A DNA stretch of 64,000 nucleotides from Didymodactylos carnosus. Its lineage: Eukaryota; Rotifera; Eurotatoria; Philodinida; Philodinidae. A program made the translations under genes and the position numbers. The first letter of the stretch is position 1. Every line of letters starts with the position of its first letter. The stretch lies in contig CAJNOQ010000078.1 of assembly GCA_905250885.1 (NCBI GenBank), positions 1-64,000 on the forward strand, read 5' to 3'. A model generated the notes under the pieces. The model was given only the letters and a program-made list of their open reading frames with translations, was not told the DNA's origin and did not search any database. This document shows, in pieces, positions 45,680-58,475 of this stretch.

Positions 45680-47235
45680 CTAAACTCAAAAACCAAACAA
45701 TCTAAAAAATTTGATGTATTAAAATCCTTTACTAACACTTTAAGTTATTTTCTAAATTAGTCTAGAGCGTGGCCAGCCAGCTCTGCTACTCCACGGGAAT
45801 TCAGTGACGTTTTTTCTTCATTTTGTTGTGTCGATATATACCAAATCGAACTATGCAAAGAGTTGCGAGACGTCTTAAATTGAAGCGGAAAGTCTTGCGA
45901 ATATTTTCAGCTGTATCTGCACTCTAGAAGATCCCTCTTTCGGAAGATTTTAATAAAACATTGCTTTTCCAAAATTCAAATTCTTCAGCATCAGAAAGTA
46001 GTCCTCAGTGTTCTATTAAGATCTTCAGAAAGAGGGATTTTCTAGAGTGCAGATACAGCTGAAAATATTCGCCAGACTTTTCTCTTCAATTTAAGACGTC
46101 TCGCAACTCTTTGCATGGTTCGGTTTGGTATATATTGACACAACAAAATGAAGAAAAAATGTCACGGAATTCCTTATGCAGTAACAGAGTTAACTGGCCA
46201 CGTCGTTTAGTCACTTAGTTGTTCTTTAAATTAGACAACACTAGAACAAGTATATCCAAAAATAATATGACAATTTCAATTCGACGGATAGACATCAAAA
46301 TATGAAACGAACTATCTGTCCAGGTGATAAAGTCTTTATTTTCTGCTCTTAGATATTCCATACTATAGGAAATGGTTTATGGTTACAGAAAGAACCTTAA
46401 AGCTTTGAGTAGAGAAAGTTTTTATTCATTCTTTTTAACTTTCAATGAATAAAAACTTATTCAGCCGAACCGAGCAAGCAATATTAACCTAAATTTTACT
46501 GAATATGTATTTAAAATTCCTTTCTCATCTTAACTACTGTTACCGCGTTACCTGCAGAATTTCACGAGAGTATAAAGAGCTTTTGAATTTAAATTAATTA
46601 TCTCTGACGGTGAACAGATCAATACTATACTAAAAAGAGAAGTTCAGAAATACTATCATTTTACGCAACGGTTCATGGTTTTAGGTTGCTTTTTCTGCAC
46701 TGTTTTTCCGTTTACATTATTGCTGTATCACTTGTGAGGTAACCAAGCAACAGTTGTTAAAGCATTTCTCATAAATATTGTAAAACATTAGTGCACTATA
46801 CAGACGATTGTAATTTTATACATTTTACAATACATATTTACATATATTATCATTTAGTGACTACTGAAAAACGATACACAATTTCTTTAAGCCTTTATAA
46901 CACTGAAAATATTTTCGTACATAGATCACGTGGATATATCTAGCAGTAAATCACATGTGAGTGACTCATTCATGTTTGACGTTTCTAACTGAGAATATAT
47001 GTTTAACTTGTATATTTAAAGTGTGAACATTAGAGTGTGAAACTAATAATAACAAAAACAAAGAAAACAACAAACACATATTAGTTTGATAGAAACAGAT
47101 GAATAATGATCTTTGTTTTACTTTCTCTTTTATTTTTCATACCGATTTCGTCTTTTTTTTATAATGTATTGTTTCAGATCTATAGGTTAGATACATATAA
47201 ACATACGCGAAGCACTCAAAAATTTCAGAAAAAAA
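45680..47235. other. Divergent promoter region between CFAP47 and BNIP3
   Basis: About 1.55 kb between the first recognised CFAP47 exon (minus) and the BNIP3 start (plus). A foldback element fills 45760-46212. The rest is AT-rich with no coding signal. A short 5' exon of CFAP47 could be hidden here. Confidence 0.5.
45760..46212. mobile_element. ~450-bp foldback element with ~190-bp inverted arms
   Basis: The left arm (about 45760-45950) and right arm (about 46030-46212) are near-complementary. Shared blocks include CTGTATCTGCACTCTAGAA, AAATTGAAG with AGACGTCT, and AACAAAATGAAGAAAAAA. The outer ends are GTCTAGAGCGTGGCCAG and inverted GACTAAACGACGTGGCCAG. An unpaired loop of ~80 bp lies between. 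As RNA or single-stranded DNA this would form one large hairpin. Confidence 0.85.
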
Positions 47236-48975
47236 ATGTCGATTCAACAACAATGTGGAACAGGTAGGCTATTCATAAATTCTGACTCTTGATTAAGTGT
47301 AATTTCGAATTTGTGATATTTATTTTACCAGATTCTTGGATTGATATTCAATCGGAAAATAATGTTCAACAGCAACCTCAAAATCATTCACAAATACTGT
47401 CTGACTCATTTTCTGATATTCACATGTCATCAAGTGTTCATATTAATGAAAATCTTTTACTTGAAGCACAAAAAGAGTCATGTGTCGGATCTGTTAAAGA
47501 TTCAAATAGTGATCGGTATGTTCAAGGTCAGTATGTTTGTTTATATTCAAATAAATAATCTTATCTTACTTTCTGTAGTTCCTCATCGCCAAAATCGCCA
47601 AAAAGTCTATCGCCTACAGATCAAACAAATCGAAATGTTGCTGAATGGATGATGTCTTGGTCAAGTCGTGTTGAAGCTGAACCACCAAAGTCAGTTATTT
47701 AAATTTAAACATACAACACATGCAATTCAATAAATTGTATTGTTTTCATTTCGTATAGAGAATGGAAATTTATTCATCCATGTAATAAAAGCGATCCAGC
47801 TAAATTTGATGAAGATGATAGCGATGAGAATGAAATGAGAAAAGCAATTGTAGAAAAGAAAAGTTATCGCATAATTGTATTAACAAATGCTTGTAGTTTT
47901 ATACTTGGCATGGGCATGTAAGTAACTACAATTTTATTCGCATTTGAAATTCGTGTGATGAATAAAAATGTTAGCAATATGCAATTTTCTTACTTCAACA
48001 GTTGTCAAAAGTAAATATAGTTTTTCTCTTTGAGATCACAGATGATTTTTCAGTCAGTTTATCTACTCTTAGTCCTGAACGAGTCTTCGAAAGAAAACAT
48101 TTTTTTTATTCGTAGGACGCTTCTGGGATATGAAAAAACTAGCGAGGTTGTATTCTCACGAAGCGGACTGGAACCGTTTTTGTCTGCAGACGTGATCATT
48201 ACTCAACGAGGATCTAATCTAAACCTTCAGAGAAAAATAAACATGAAATTTTCTATTTATTTTTGTGTATAACTGTTTCGAAGTAAAACATAGCGTTTTA
48301 TGGCATGGAAAGAAAAGTTTAAGAATATTGACCGACCGAGAGAAACACTGCTGCCCAGGGATGCCAATTAAGCAAATAGTCGCGAGGAAAATTTTTCCTA
48401 CACAGAAAGACAAGACAAAACATATTTCTTGTCATACAATGCCATTGGAAAAATCGAAACGAAAGTGTAATAGAAAAAGTAGGAAAAACAGAAAAAGAAA
48501 TTCTTACAAGGGGGCACACCAAATTTTTGTATGGGACAAATCTTGAAGTGTGGAACAGGTTTGTGTTTTTAACAGGAACGGGATGAAGACGTTTTCCAAA
48601 GTGACAAAGTGGGACGGATTCTAAAGCATGGGTCCTCTGTGTTGGAATGGACGTTGTATAAAAGACTCAGAATTCGTTAGAATTTTGATAGTTAAGAATG
48701 AAACCGCTCTTACGAAGAAAAGGAATAATTTTTCCTATTTTGAACCATGATTTACGGAAAGACTGAATTGATCTGTATCTTACATCTAGCTGACTCAATT
48801 TAATATATCGAGGATGTTAGCTACCGTCTGGGACAAAATTTTATTTTCCATTACAATAGAAGCTCCTCAATGATATTTTTTTTCCTTAACACCTTGTTTT
48901 TGTGTATTTAGAATGTATTTATGCATTCGCCGATATCTAAGATTAAAGACACCAGATTTCTATACATTAGAATGA
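47236..48975 (+). CDS. BNIP3: BNIP3-family mitophagy receptor
   Basis: Tail-anchored outer mitochondrial membrane protein that recruits LC3/Atg8 for mitophagy. Five exons (47236-47263, 47332-47515, 47579-47689, 47759-47917, 48912-48975) join to 181 residues. Near the N-terminus SWIDI forms the W-x-x-I LC3-interacting motif in the same place as SWVEL of vertebrate BNIP3. Then come LLLEAQKES (human LLDAQHES), SSPKSPKS, and the family signature WMMSWSSR..AEPPKEWKFIHP (human [22 protein letters not shown]). The C-terminal membrane segment IIVLTNACSFILGMGIMYL ends in IRRYLRLK. Odd points: the Gly-rich GMG helix-packing motif is kept, but the His and Ala that precede it in mammals are not. Intron 4 is ~1 kb against ~65 bp for the others. 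Confidence 0.92.
47918..48911. other. Long last intron of BNIP3
   Basis: About 1 kb between donor GTAAGT and acceptor TTTAG. Open frames such as 48030-48272 and 48265-48546 are Lys/Arg-rich and featureless; no gene called. Confidence 0.6.
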
Positions 48976-50859
48976 TGAACATGAAAATATTACTTAATAA
49001 CAATATAATGAACATATTGACACAACTGTTGCTTTTGTCGCTTTTTTTTCTCATTTGTATATACATATATGGACCGCATTTGTATAATATAAACAGGGCA
49101 TAAGAGGGAGAGTTATAGCTTATCGACTATAATAGTTGTTAAGCTTGGACTTGAAATAAGAAACATTCCTTGTTATTTATTATCTGTTTTACTCATTTTA
49201 TTTATTAGTATTAAATCATATGTTATTGATCACTTTTTCTCTGTTATAAAAAAAAAAATGAACGATCTCCCTCAAAAAGTGACGTTCTCATCAGTCTCCC
49301 TAGTCAGAATATTTATAGTATAGTCAACATCAACAGACATTCTGTTTTAAAAATCGATTTTATATGTGAAGCATCTTAGTCTCGATTTTCTATCGAGGAT
49401 GACGCTCGCTCGACTATTATTATCATCATCATCAGTTTTATTTGTTTTATCTTATCTGTGTTAAAACAGCATACAAACACGAGAAATTTGTACATTTTAT
49501 TAATTTATTGTAAATACATCATCACTATTACTGGCTTTTTTTTTGTTTTTCGTTTTTTTACAATTTGTTTGATCGTGCATTATTATTCTATATCAACAAG
49601 GTTATTTTTATCATTTGTTTCTGAAAGTTGATCTTATTATGAGTTTTTTTTATTGTTATTACCACGTCACTTTTATCATATTATTTGTCATCGGACAGGA
49701 AGAAATTGAGAACGCATTTGCATATTTTGCTGTTTGTTTTTGTTGAATGTTTTGTTGAACACATGCTTATCATTTTTCTTTATAATAAATATGAAAATAA
49801 ACAAAAATAAAGTTAAAAACATAGTTGTGTCATCATTGTCGTTTAAGCTAAGAATATTGTCGAAAAAGACTTACTCGATAAGCCATTCTGATGATTTAAA
49901 AACGTTTTAGAAGAATTCATTTGGATTTTTCTATTACTATTTATTATTAGATATAGTTCAGAAATCAATTTGAGATATCTTTGATCTGTTTTAATCAAAT
50001 TTTATCTTTTTTGCACGCACCCGTGTGGTACCACAGTATAGTTCAAGAGACAAGATAAACGGATAGTAGGTTTTTTACTAGTTTTATTCTTCGTTGCAGT
50101 CACACCCTCCGAATAGACTTGTTTTGTTTTAGGCGGTTTTGATGTTTCATTGATGTACATACAGTAGAACAGAATCATCTTTAATTTTAAAAAAAAGAGC
50201 TAGATGCTATGTGAAATATCATTGTATGCAATAAGTTCGTGACAGAAAAATAAAGAAAACCTATTGTGTAAACCGCGAAATAATATATATACACGGTTGA
50301 TTATTTTTGTTAATTCATAGCTTTTTGAAAGTGAGAAAGCTAAAAAGGAATTGAGAGATGTTATCAAAATGTAATTTTACACGCTAATATAATTTGCAAG
50401 AGATACAAAGACTTTTGCAAAGAGAATTCGTTGAAAATGCCTCTCTGTTAGAGTAACCAAATCTGTTTTTGTTTGAAACTCTCATAGAAAAAAATAAACA
50501 ATGTGGCGCATTATTGGATTTTTGTCAATATTAATTTTTCCTAAAGCTAACAGCCGGTTTTTTATTATTGTTCATCATTCTTATTATCATATTCATTGGT
50601 GTTCCATAACATACATGTATATTATCATTATCGATATTTCACGTTGATATAAGCTTTATTTGATTAACGTTGCAGAATATCTCCAGGCTAAGAATTTTCT
50701 TTTTATGTAGAAATACATATGGGTAATAATGAAATGTCTCATCCCGACAATATTAGCAATGGATCAGATCTTTCCAGAATCTACACAGAAACATGACCCG
50801 TTCTAATTTAAGAAACCAAAACAAGGAAATGTACCACATTTCCTTTGTGGAGTAAAATT
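48976..50859. other. BNIP3 3' region and intergenic sequence
   Basis: AT-rich, T-rich runs. Closely spaced AATAAA signals at 49784-49789 and just after could end BNIP3 transcripts, giving a ~0.8-kb 3' UTR. No other feature seen. Confidence 0.4.
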
Positions 50860-51560
50860 TTACATCGTCGGTTTCATCACCATCATCATTCGGCTGCTCT
50901 TGAGCAGACGACCACAATCTTCTTCCATGTGTGCTTACTCTTAGCATTATCTATAATGTCCATCACTTTCCAATACTTCTTATCGTGAATATCATTGTTT
51001 AGCAAGTTCAACACATAACCAAGATAGTCCTGTGGCTGCTTCTCTAGATTGTTTGTACCATGCATTGGTTGAAACAAACCAAAGGGCTCAGCATCTGAAC
51101 GCCTACAAATATGTCCTACCCACTCAAGTTGTCCTTTTTAACAATTGTCTTTATCAACTTGTCTGCACCTAGTCTGTTGTATATGGTAACATTGGAAATA
51201 TGATCTCTATGCCTAATTCCAAGCATTATTCTACTTGCAAAACTATTTAATTTGCGTTTTATCTTTTCCGTTATTAACAGATTCCACTGCCATATAGCAG
51301 GATGAATAGGCAAGGTGCCTTAAACAGATTAACTTTGATGGGATCTGGTAGATGATTACTTTCTTCAAACTTTTTCCAGTTTCCAAAAACCTGACCATGC
51401 TTGTCCGATTTATACATACAAATACGGACTAAATGAGTATGCTCGTGTGCATTCTCTTGAAAGATGTGCAGGATAGTTGTGTGTTGAACCCTACCCGACT
51501 CTCTGATACCGGAGTCCTGGTGCTACCATGCTCTTTAAAAATTTTGAAAATGTCATTGGC
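50860..51560 (-). mobile_element. LINE fossil, C-terminal part of ORF2
   Basis: The minus strand encodes the region after the reverse-transcriptase catalytic core of RTE/CR1-like LINEs: IKVNLFKAPCLFILLYGS, then IKRKLNSFASRIMLGIRHRD with HISNVTIYNRLG (typical RkIlgi..rDhisN), then LSGWVGHICRR, and further a WKKIVVVCSRA end. Frame changes and stops break it; no 5' part is present. Confidence 0.75.
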
Positions 51561-52168
51561 AATAATTTCTTCTTTTTTTATGTAAATCAATTGCATCGAT
51601 GAAATCATCGTTCTTTTTTAAAATTTCTTAGCAACAGAATGTCATCGACCGTTTCTTCATCTGATCTTTGTCGATGCCTATCCTACAGGGTAGGGTAAGG
51701 ACGCCCGGCACATCTCTCATTCTGTTATATATCAGCTGTAAATAAGAAACTTTCTTATCTTAGAAAATATTTAATTTATTCAAAATTGATCCAGGTTTTT
51801 TCGGGATCACTTATTATTTGTTTTTTACAAAATTTTTGTAAACAGATCATTTCTAAATTTTTTTCGGGATTATTTGTTCTTTTATCTTTACTTTGTTATT
51901 CTACGAAAATCGAAGTTGATAGAAAGTAAACTTGAGCAAAGGTAACATATTAACACTGATCGTCTTTTTCTCTGTAAAATATCTGAACACTCGTTTTCAA
52001 TCGACTTTGTCATTTGATGAAAGTGCTCTATAATTTTCTTCATGCTTACAATAATGAAGATTGTCTTAACATAATAAATGTTACTTTCCTTGTACCAAAA
52101 TCTTACTTAACATATACGAGTTACCGGCGCCAATGCAGAAACATGAAAGAGAGAGATAAATTATAGAC
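51561..52168. other. Intergenic stretch
   Basis: No coding signal. The last part should contain the promoter of the small membrane-protein gene that starts at 52169. Confidence 0.4.
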
Positions 52169-52585
52169 ATGATTAAAATCCGTCAGTACATCGCACCACA
52201 AGCATTAAATGATTCTGTCGATTTGTACAATGCAAATATTTCAAATATTTCAATAAAATCATCACAAAATCAAGTCTATCACGGACTGACATATTTGAAT
52301 ATATTTAGTTTAGCTATTGTTGTTGTATGGACATTGGCATCAATGATATCCTTGTATTGTTTATGGCAATCATTTAATTTATTTCAACAAGAAGTTCAAG
52401 ATGTAACATATGAAATTGTCGATTTTCATACAAATGATAGTGATGCTAAACCGAGGGAAGTGTTTCGTTTAACAAACTTACAAGATCTATCAAGACCTCA
52501 TATCCAGCAGCACGCTTCAAAACAACGGCCTCCACCCCCAACTAGACAAACACGAACAGTTCCAAATCTTATTAAACACGTATAA
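52169..52585 (+). CDS. Unrecognised 138-residue one-pass membrane protein
   Basis: A single open exon from ATG to TAA. Residues about 43-68 form one long hydrophobic helix (LNIFSLAIVVVWTLASMISL). Before it is a polar N-terminus with possible N-glycosylation sites NISN and NIS. After it is a charged tail ending in a Pro-rich stretch RPPPPTRQTRTVP, which could bind SH3-type partners. AATAAA follows 54 bases after the stop (52639-52644), which supports a real transcript. Family not recognised; orientation and location are guesses. Confidence 0.6.
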   Translation: MIKIRQYIAPQALNDSVDLYNANISNISIKSSQNQVYHGLTYLNIFSLAIVVVWTLASMISLYCLWQSFNLFQQEVQDVTYEIVDFHTNDSDAKPREVFRLTNLQDLSRPHIQQHASKQRPPPPTRQTRTVPNLIKHV

Positions 52586-52638
52586 AATTTCATTCTGAAT
52601 GCATATTTTTATCAGAAAAATAACATTTGAGTTTTGTG

Positions 52639-52644
52639 AATAAA
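52639..52644 (+). terminator. Poly(A) signal of the small membrane-protein gene
   Basis: AATAAA 54 bases downstream of the stop codon at 52583-52585. Confidence 0.5.
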
Positions 52645-54720
52645 AGAAATATTAGGAAACTTGACGACTCTTTCCCTTTACGTGATGATTTATTTACCGT
52701 TCGAATTTTTCTTGAACTGAAAGAGACCAGGAGCAACGCGAGAAGCAACGCACCCTCAAAAAACAAACTATATTTTAAAACAAATCCTTAAAAAGGTGTT
52801 TAGCAGCCCAAAACCGTTTTTCATTTCTAAATCGAAGATTTTTATGGAAATTTTAGAAAACTCTTTTGAGTATCATAGGAAAACTTTATGTGATTGGTAC
52901 CAACCCCAAAGGATCCGATTCCACTAAACCGCTTTTATAGGATTTTTGAAAATACGCTTTTTTTTAGAGAGCATGGTTGTAGATTTATTGCAAAGTATAA
53001 TGATCCTAGTTGTTTTTTAACAAACTTTTGATTAGAAACAGCCAGAGAGTTGTGTTTTTCGCCAGACGATTGAAAACACTTTGGAGCATCGTTTCATGAA
53101 AACACTTGTGCAAAATCTTTTTTTAAGGTAGATTCTTTAGGTAGTTTGGGAAAACCAAAGTCATTGTGCAAAAACTTAAAATACGAGCATGTTGATTTTT
53201 CATCAGCAGATAGTACAGAGTATTCTTTTTAAATTGTGTCAAGCACAATCTACATTTTTAGTTATTAGATATAGTATCGAATTTTGTAGAAGCCCCAGAA
53301 CTGGGCTTCAAAAAATATACATGACGACATTAGAATTTTTCAGCAGGTGAACAATCGACAAAAAAAGACCACTTAACTTCACGGATAACCAATAAAGTCA
53401 CAGTCTAACTGTACAACAATAGGCAAAAAACTAGCAGTTAAATACACGACTAGCCGACTGGTGAACCTACATTATTTTGTTCTTATTTAAGACAAGTTGA
53501 GCACAAAATAAAGTCCATGATCGAGAAATGGGACCAATCACTGCCCCAGAACGTCAGCAATTTATGTATGCTAGAAAATACTAAAAATGGGGAAAATAAA
53601 TAAGAGATGCGTAATGACGCAGATATTTCATGAAAAATCGAAAGTGATAGTTTTTCGTGTCAAATCAGACAGTGTTAAGCTTCACTATTAGAACAGAGTT
53701 ATCAATTTAACGATTTGTCCTGTTTTTCCTCTAGAATTCAAACAGTCAAAGTTAATGAGAAGTGTATAAGTACTTTTACTTCCCAACTCTACTTAGCTAC
53801 TTATAAATAGTACAGTCTGGTTTTCTAATGATAGTGTTTACTGTTGTATAGTTGTATATGTGTGAACTTTCCTATGGTTTAAAAACTTTCAATTCTTTAT
53901 GCTAAGAATTCAACAAGAATAAAATTATTTTGAAAATACGACTGCGTTAAACTGAAAGCTATATCGAATTTTGGAATTAAAATTTCTAACGTCTACGACA
54001 ACTTTTTGAAGAAGTAAATTTTGTCTTGAAACATTGATTTTTTCTTCAGATAAATTCTTATACGGTCTTACAGAAGCTTGGATGATCTTATGAGCCTCTC
54101 GCAAGTTTAAACAAATTCTTGTTACAATATCTTGTAAGATGTTATTACAAGAAAAATCTTGGAAACTCGTACGAAAACCCTGCGGACTTTTCCACGCACA
54201 TCTTAAAAATACTTCGGAAGGATTTTATATGATTTTGTGAGGATATTAAAACGTCGATAGTACATCGGTAGTAAAAGCGTTAGAATAGTTTTTCTAATTT
54301 TATATTTACCAATTTAACAGCACTTCTAATCATTAGAATCCATTTTAAAGTTTCTCAAAGTGTGTTTTCTAGATTTTCAAGAAGTCCTATCATCCTTTCT
54401 TAAACATTTTGCTCTATATCATAACGCCTATTCTCTCTTGAAAGACAGACATTTATCGTTAACTCACTGTTATATATAATATGAGTAAAAAGGGAAGACG
54501 TTAATATGTTTTGCGCTCGGTATTATGAACAATTCTATTATACTTGCTAAACTCCATTATCAGGCTTTGTTAGGTAAGCAAAACAACATCTGAAGATTTT
54601 TAATAAGAAAATGGCAAAAACGTTTATAATAATTATTTTAGAAAATTTTTAGACATAAAAAATACACTGTTTTATCTGAAGTTAACAAAAAAACTACAAC
54701 AAAATAGATATAGATGAAAC
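52645..54720. other. Gene-free stretch between the membrane-protein gene and NPRL3
   Basis: AT-rich and without convincing ORFs. 54060-54240 carries TCTTGTAAGATG/TACAAGAAAAATCTTG words like those inside the MITEs at 9.6 and 18 kb, so an old copy may be present, but I cannot define its ends. Confidence 0.4.
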
Positions 54721-57495
54721 TCATATTTGCAATACAAGATTTGGATCAACATGCAATGCTTTTATCACAATATGTTGAAAACTTTCAATTGTAGACAATA
54801 TCTGAGTACGAGTTAAAGATTCAAGATAAATAATTTCTTCTAAATGATGTTCACCATTCAAATATTTTGCTATTCTAAAATAGAAAAAAAAATTGAATTT
54901 TTATAAATTGATATTAAGAATATATTCTTACTTAAGAAATTGATTCACATCATTTTCATTCGAATTATTAATTGCTGTTGCAACTCGTTGACGATAATCA
55001 TTCGTTTCGTCTGGTAATGCCTGTTCTATTTGAAATAAATAACGTAATGGAAGAATGGTCGTTGGAAACACATCATCCTGTAGATTGCTATTGCTATTAT
55101 TACTTTGATCAATCATCTGATCATTATATAGTGAAATAGTTGAATAACTTGATAATGGTGAACCATGACTCAAACTTGAAACAGGAATTTCCGATGTTAA
55201 ACGGTGTGTGACACGAGGTTTCGGATGTCTTGAACGTTTAAATTCATCCAAATGTTCATTACGGTCATCTTTTATAAGCAAGTAATAATAGTAATGTAAT
55301 TGAACAATCAGACGATGTTTTAACAACCATTCTACACAACGAAGACGTTCTCGCTACAAAATATATTTAGTTTTATATTAATCATTGTTAATTGTATGAC
55401 AAATGTACATCAGTACTTACTAATTCATGATCCGTTTCACACTGAACACCATGCAGATGAAATGGAATAGAATCGGAATATTCAGCTAATGCTTCTTGCA
55501 ATGTTGTATAACAAACTGTACTATGTTGAAAAGTTTGCGCATATAATTTTGATAATGAACTATTTCTTTATTATAAAACATAACAAAACAGAAATTAATC
55601 AAATATACATGTTTATTTTCGTTTTTCTTACTTTGATAAATCAGCATCGGGTGCTATTACGTAATAATTATCGTCAACAATTGGAAATATTATTTTAACA
55701 CGTCCCCAATACAATAAATGGGCTGCTAGACGATAAATCTGGAAAACAGAAATAAGGTAGTACAAAAGAACAAATTTTAAGCGCCATGAGAAGTATTTAC
55801 CTGTGTTAACGGAATACTTGTTTCAATTGATAACCGAGCCATTGTATACGATGAGCGTAAATGTTTCAAAAGAGTGTTTAATGTTGATGAACTATCCAAG
55901 GGTAACGATGACTGTAAAGACGACTGATCAGATAATAATAATAAACCATAATAAGGTCTTTTGAAACAAAGATGAATAATATATCAAACCAAAACAATAG
56001 TATAGTACTTACTTGAAAAAACGTTCAGCATTAGTTAGTATATAAAAGACTTTATCTTGAGACAATGAACAATTAATTGGCACTGAGCGATGTGGTAGAC
56101 AACATGAAACTCGTACCCAATTATTTAGCATTATATTCACTTCACCAGCCATTTGCAAACTATATATGAAAAAGAATTCATGTATCAACCAACTTGACAT
56201 ATTTGCCGAATTCTCAATATTTCACTTACTCGATGTAAATTTGTTTTAATGTTTGCGCTAATGAACTTTTATCAAGCATTTGTTTATACGCCATATCAAT
56301 CTCGTTTTCACGTTCTTTCCTTTCCTCAGGCTTCATCTCGTCTGTTTGAAACCCAAATTACAAACAAAACAACCATTAAATTTCTCTATGAAAGCAGAGA
56401 TTATTTTCTATTTATTACCTTGATGTTCATGTAACGTTGGTTGTAAACACGCACTCATTGCATTATATTCTTGTGTAAGATATTTAACACGTTGCTCTTC
56501 CCAACGAATTGCTGTACCAATACACTTACTCAATGTTTGATAGGACAACAGTACAGAAGGTTTTGTAATAGCCTAAAACAATAGTCAATACGAACGTCCA
56601 GCACATTTCAATTAGAAACAAAAAGAAAATGCCTCGTACTCTTAATGCAAAATAAACACCAAATGATTTCAAATGATTTTCTTTTTCAACATCTGGAGCA
56701 GCTAATGTGTGACCCACAAAATAAACATCATCAACTTGTACTTCAAAATTTGAACCATAAAAATTATAGCCAGGATCGGTTAATGCTGCTATTGTGTCGC
56801 TCTGAAAACTATTTAATAAATACAAAAACTATAACAAGGCTAATACAAAAATTCAAAACTACTATACCTGCGAAATGTTCGACGAGCAGAATCCGTATCA
56901 CTTATACTATAATATAAAAACAAACACAATGATACACAGTTGTTTCGAGTAGACTACTTACTTTGGTGGATCAAATTCCATATGAATAATTACTGAATAG
57001 GCTGCAAATGGACTATTCGTATTGTCTTAAAGATAATCAAGCTTGAAATAAGTGTCCTGACTAACGATGCAATGTACCTTTTTCTTTGTCATCGGTTTGA
57101 TCTTCGTATTTAAATAATAATTTGTTTTTTTCACTTGCACCCTCAGCAACTAATAATATAGCAATTAAATCTTTTTCGAATGCCTAAAATTGATCAAATG
57201 TTAGTAATTCAAATGGTAACTGGGTCTTTTTAATGTGAAACTTGGTATGTACTATATTTTTTTATAGTTGACCAGCACAAACTCCAACGCAATGGATTGA
57301 AGATCACACGAACGAGTTGCTTTTGATTACAAATAACGTATTCTACAAGCTATTATAGCTATAAGGATATATTATACTAACCGATGATGGAATTTTTGTT
57401 ACTGACTCGACATAATCATGTGCTGGATGCAGATCATCGTTGGTAGATGCTACACCAGTAAGATATGATGTAGGCCAACCATTAGATGTTGCCAT
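54721..57495 (-). CDS. NPRL3: NPRL3, GATOR1 complex subunit
   Basis: With NPRL2 and DEPDC5, NPRL3 forms GATOR1, the GTPase-activating complex for RagA/B that turns off TORC1 at the lysosome when amino acids are scarce. Thirteen exons join to 629 residues: 57382-57495, 57078-57183, 56962-57025, 56868-56906, 56640-56808, 56419-56572, 56230-56341, 56013-56159, 55801-55957, 55632-55738, 55421-55565, 54932-55353, 54721-54874. Family landmarks: ILLVAEGASEKNKLLFKYE (human VILVSSGSRGNKLLFRYP), FEVQVDDVYFVGH, FGVYFALR, NNWVRVSCCLPHR, YYGLLLLSD, AAHLLYWGRVKIIFPI, LLKHRLIVQLHYY and the end LNGEHHLEEIIYLESLTR (human FRGRHHLEEIMYNENTRR). Longer than human (569) through polar inserts, including an Asn/Ser-rich segment near 55090. 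Confidence 0.95.
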
Positions 57496-57934
57496 AGATG
57501 TTAAAATTGTTTATTTTTGACAAAAAAAATACTTTATAGAATTATCTATAAACAAAATAGAAATGTTTGTCTTACATAAATACGAACTTCTTTTTTTTTC
57601 CTACTAAAATGTTCAGCTATGCAATAGGCAGTTATTTCGAGATAAACAAATTCACTAATTAACATAAAGCACAAAAGAAAAAAACAGTGAAAATACTGAT
57701 AATTATAATAATCGATGAGAGTGTCGTTATCTAGATTTTCAATAAATAATGCACGATGTAATGTTTTTCCTGAATTTTTCCAATAATATTCAATTCTTTC
57801 TCTTCATTTGGGTTTAATTATTTATAACGTTTGAAAATTTATAACTGAACATAGTTTGGCTAAAATGTAGATCGTCAATCGTTGCTGTGCAGCTTGTATT
57901 AAAACTAATAATAAAAAACTGACAAGAAGAAAGG
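57496..57934. other. NPRL3 upstream region
   Basis: AT-rich with no coding signal. Should hold the NPRL3 promoter just right of 57495. Confidence 0.4.
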
Positions 57935-58475
57935 TTATCTTTTACAACGTTTTGATTTTTGTTTGATTGTGTCTTTTGTAGATGACGATGTTGATAAAGA
58001 CGATGACAAAAGAAGAACACTAGGTGCACAACTTTTTTCTTTCAACGATTTGACTGATTCGTCGTCATTTTCATTTTTTGTGGGTGGTTTATAATCTTTA
58101 ATCTGATCAACTCTTATTAGACATCTTGCTAGTTTAATACCATTGAAATTGTTCACAGCTAATATTGTATTACGTTGATCTTCATAATAAATAAATGCAA
58201 AATCTTTTGATTTACTTGCTTTTTTTATCACGTAGAATGTTTAGATTCACGATTTCGACCCATTTTGCAAATTTTTTTTATGAAACAGTTTTTTGTCACT
58301 TATCGCAAAAATACACGCAGAATATTTCCAACTGTTAGATGAAAATCTAGTCTGCCAATATATATATACCCATGCACTTTATTGATGCACATTATGCCAA
58401 CTTTTTTCTGTATTTGTCGTACCACTTATCAATTCGTTTTCATTCAAGCTTTTCTAAACAAATCTGACAAACGTA
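57935..58475 (-). pseudogene. RBMX2: Broken copy of RBMX2 (spliceosomal RRM protein)
   Basis: RBMX2 (yeast Ist3) is an RRM protein of the RES complex in the spliceosome. Here its parts follow in order without visible introns: SLNENELISG, SWHNVHQ, SAWVYI, GRLDFHLTVGNILRVF, then VEIVNLNILRDKK (58240-58275), then SKDFAFIYYEDQRNTILAVN (human GFCFLCYEDQRSTILAVD), NNFNGIKLARCLIRVDQIKDY and KEKSCAPS with a basic Ser-rich tail to a stop. A stop between NVHQ and SAW, extra bases in the first RNP region, and a one-base gain in the A-run at 58219-58225 break the frame. It looks like a processed or decayed duplicate. The intact parental gene is not in this window. Confidence 0.8.

Noticed and set aside
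48030-48546. Genes within BNIP3 intron 4
   Set aside because: Lys/Arg-rich short frames without features; the intron borders and phase (AT|A) fit simple splicing.
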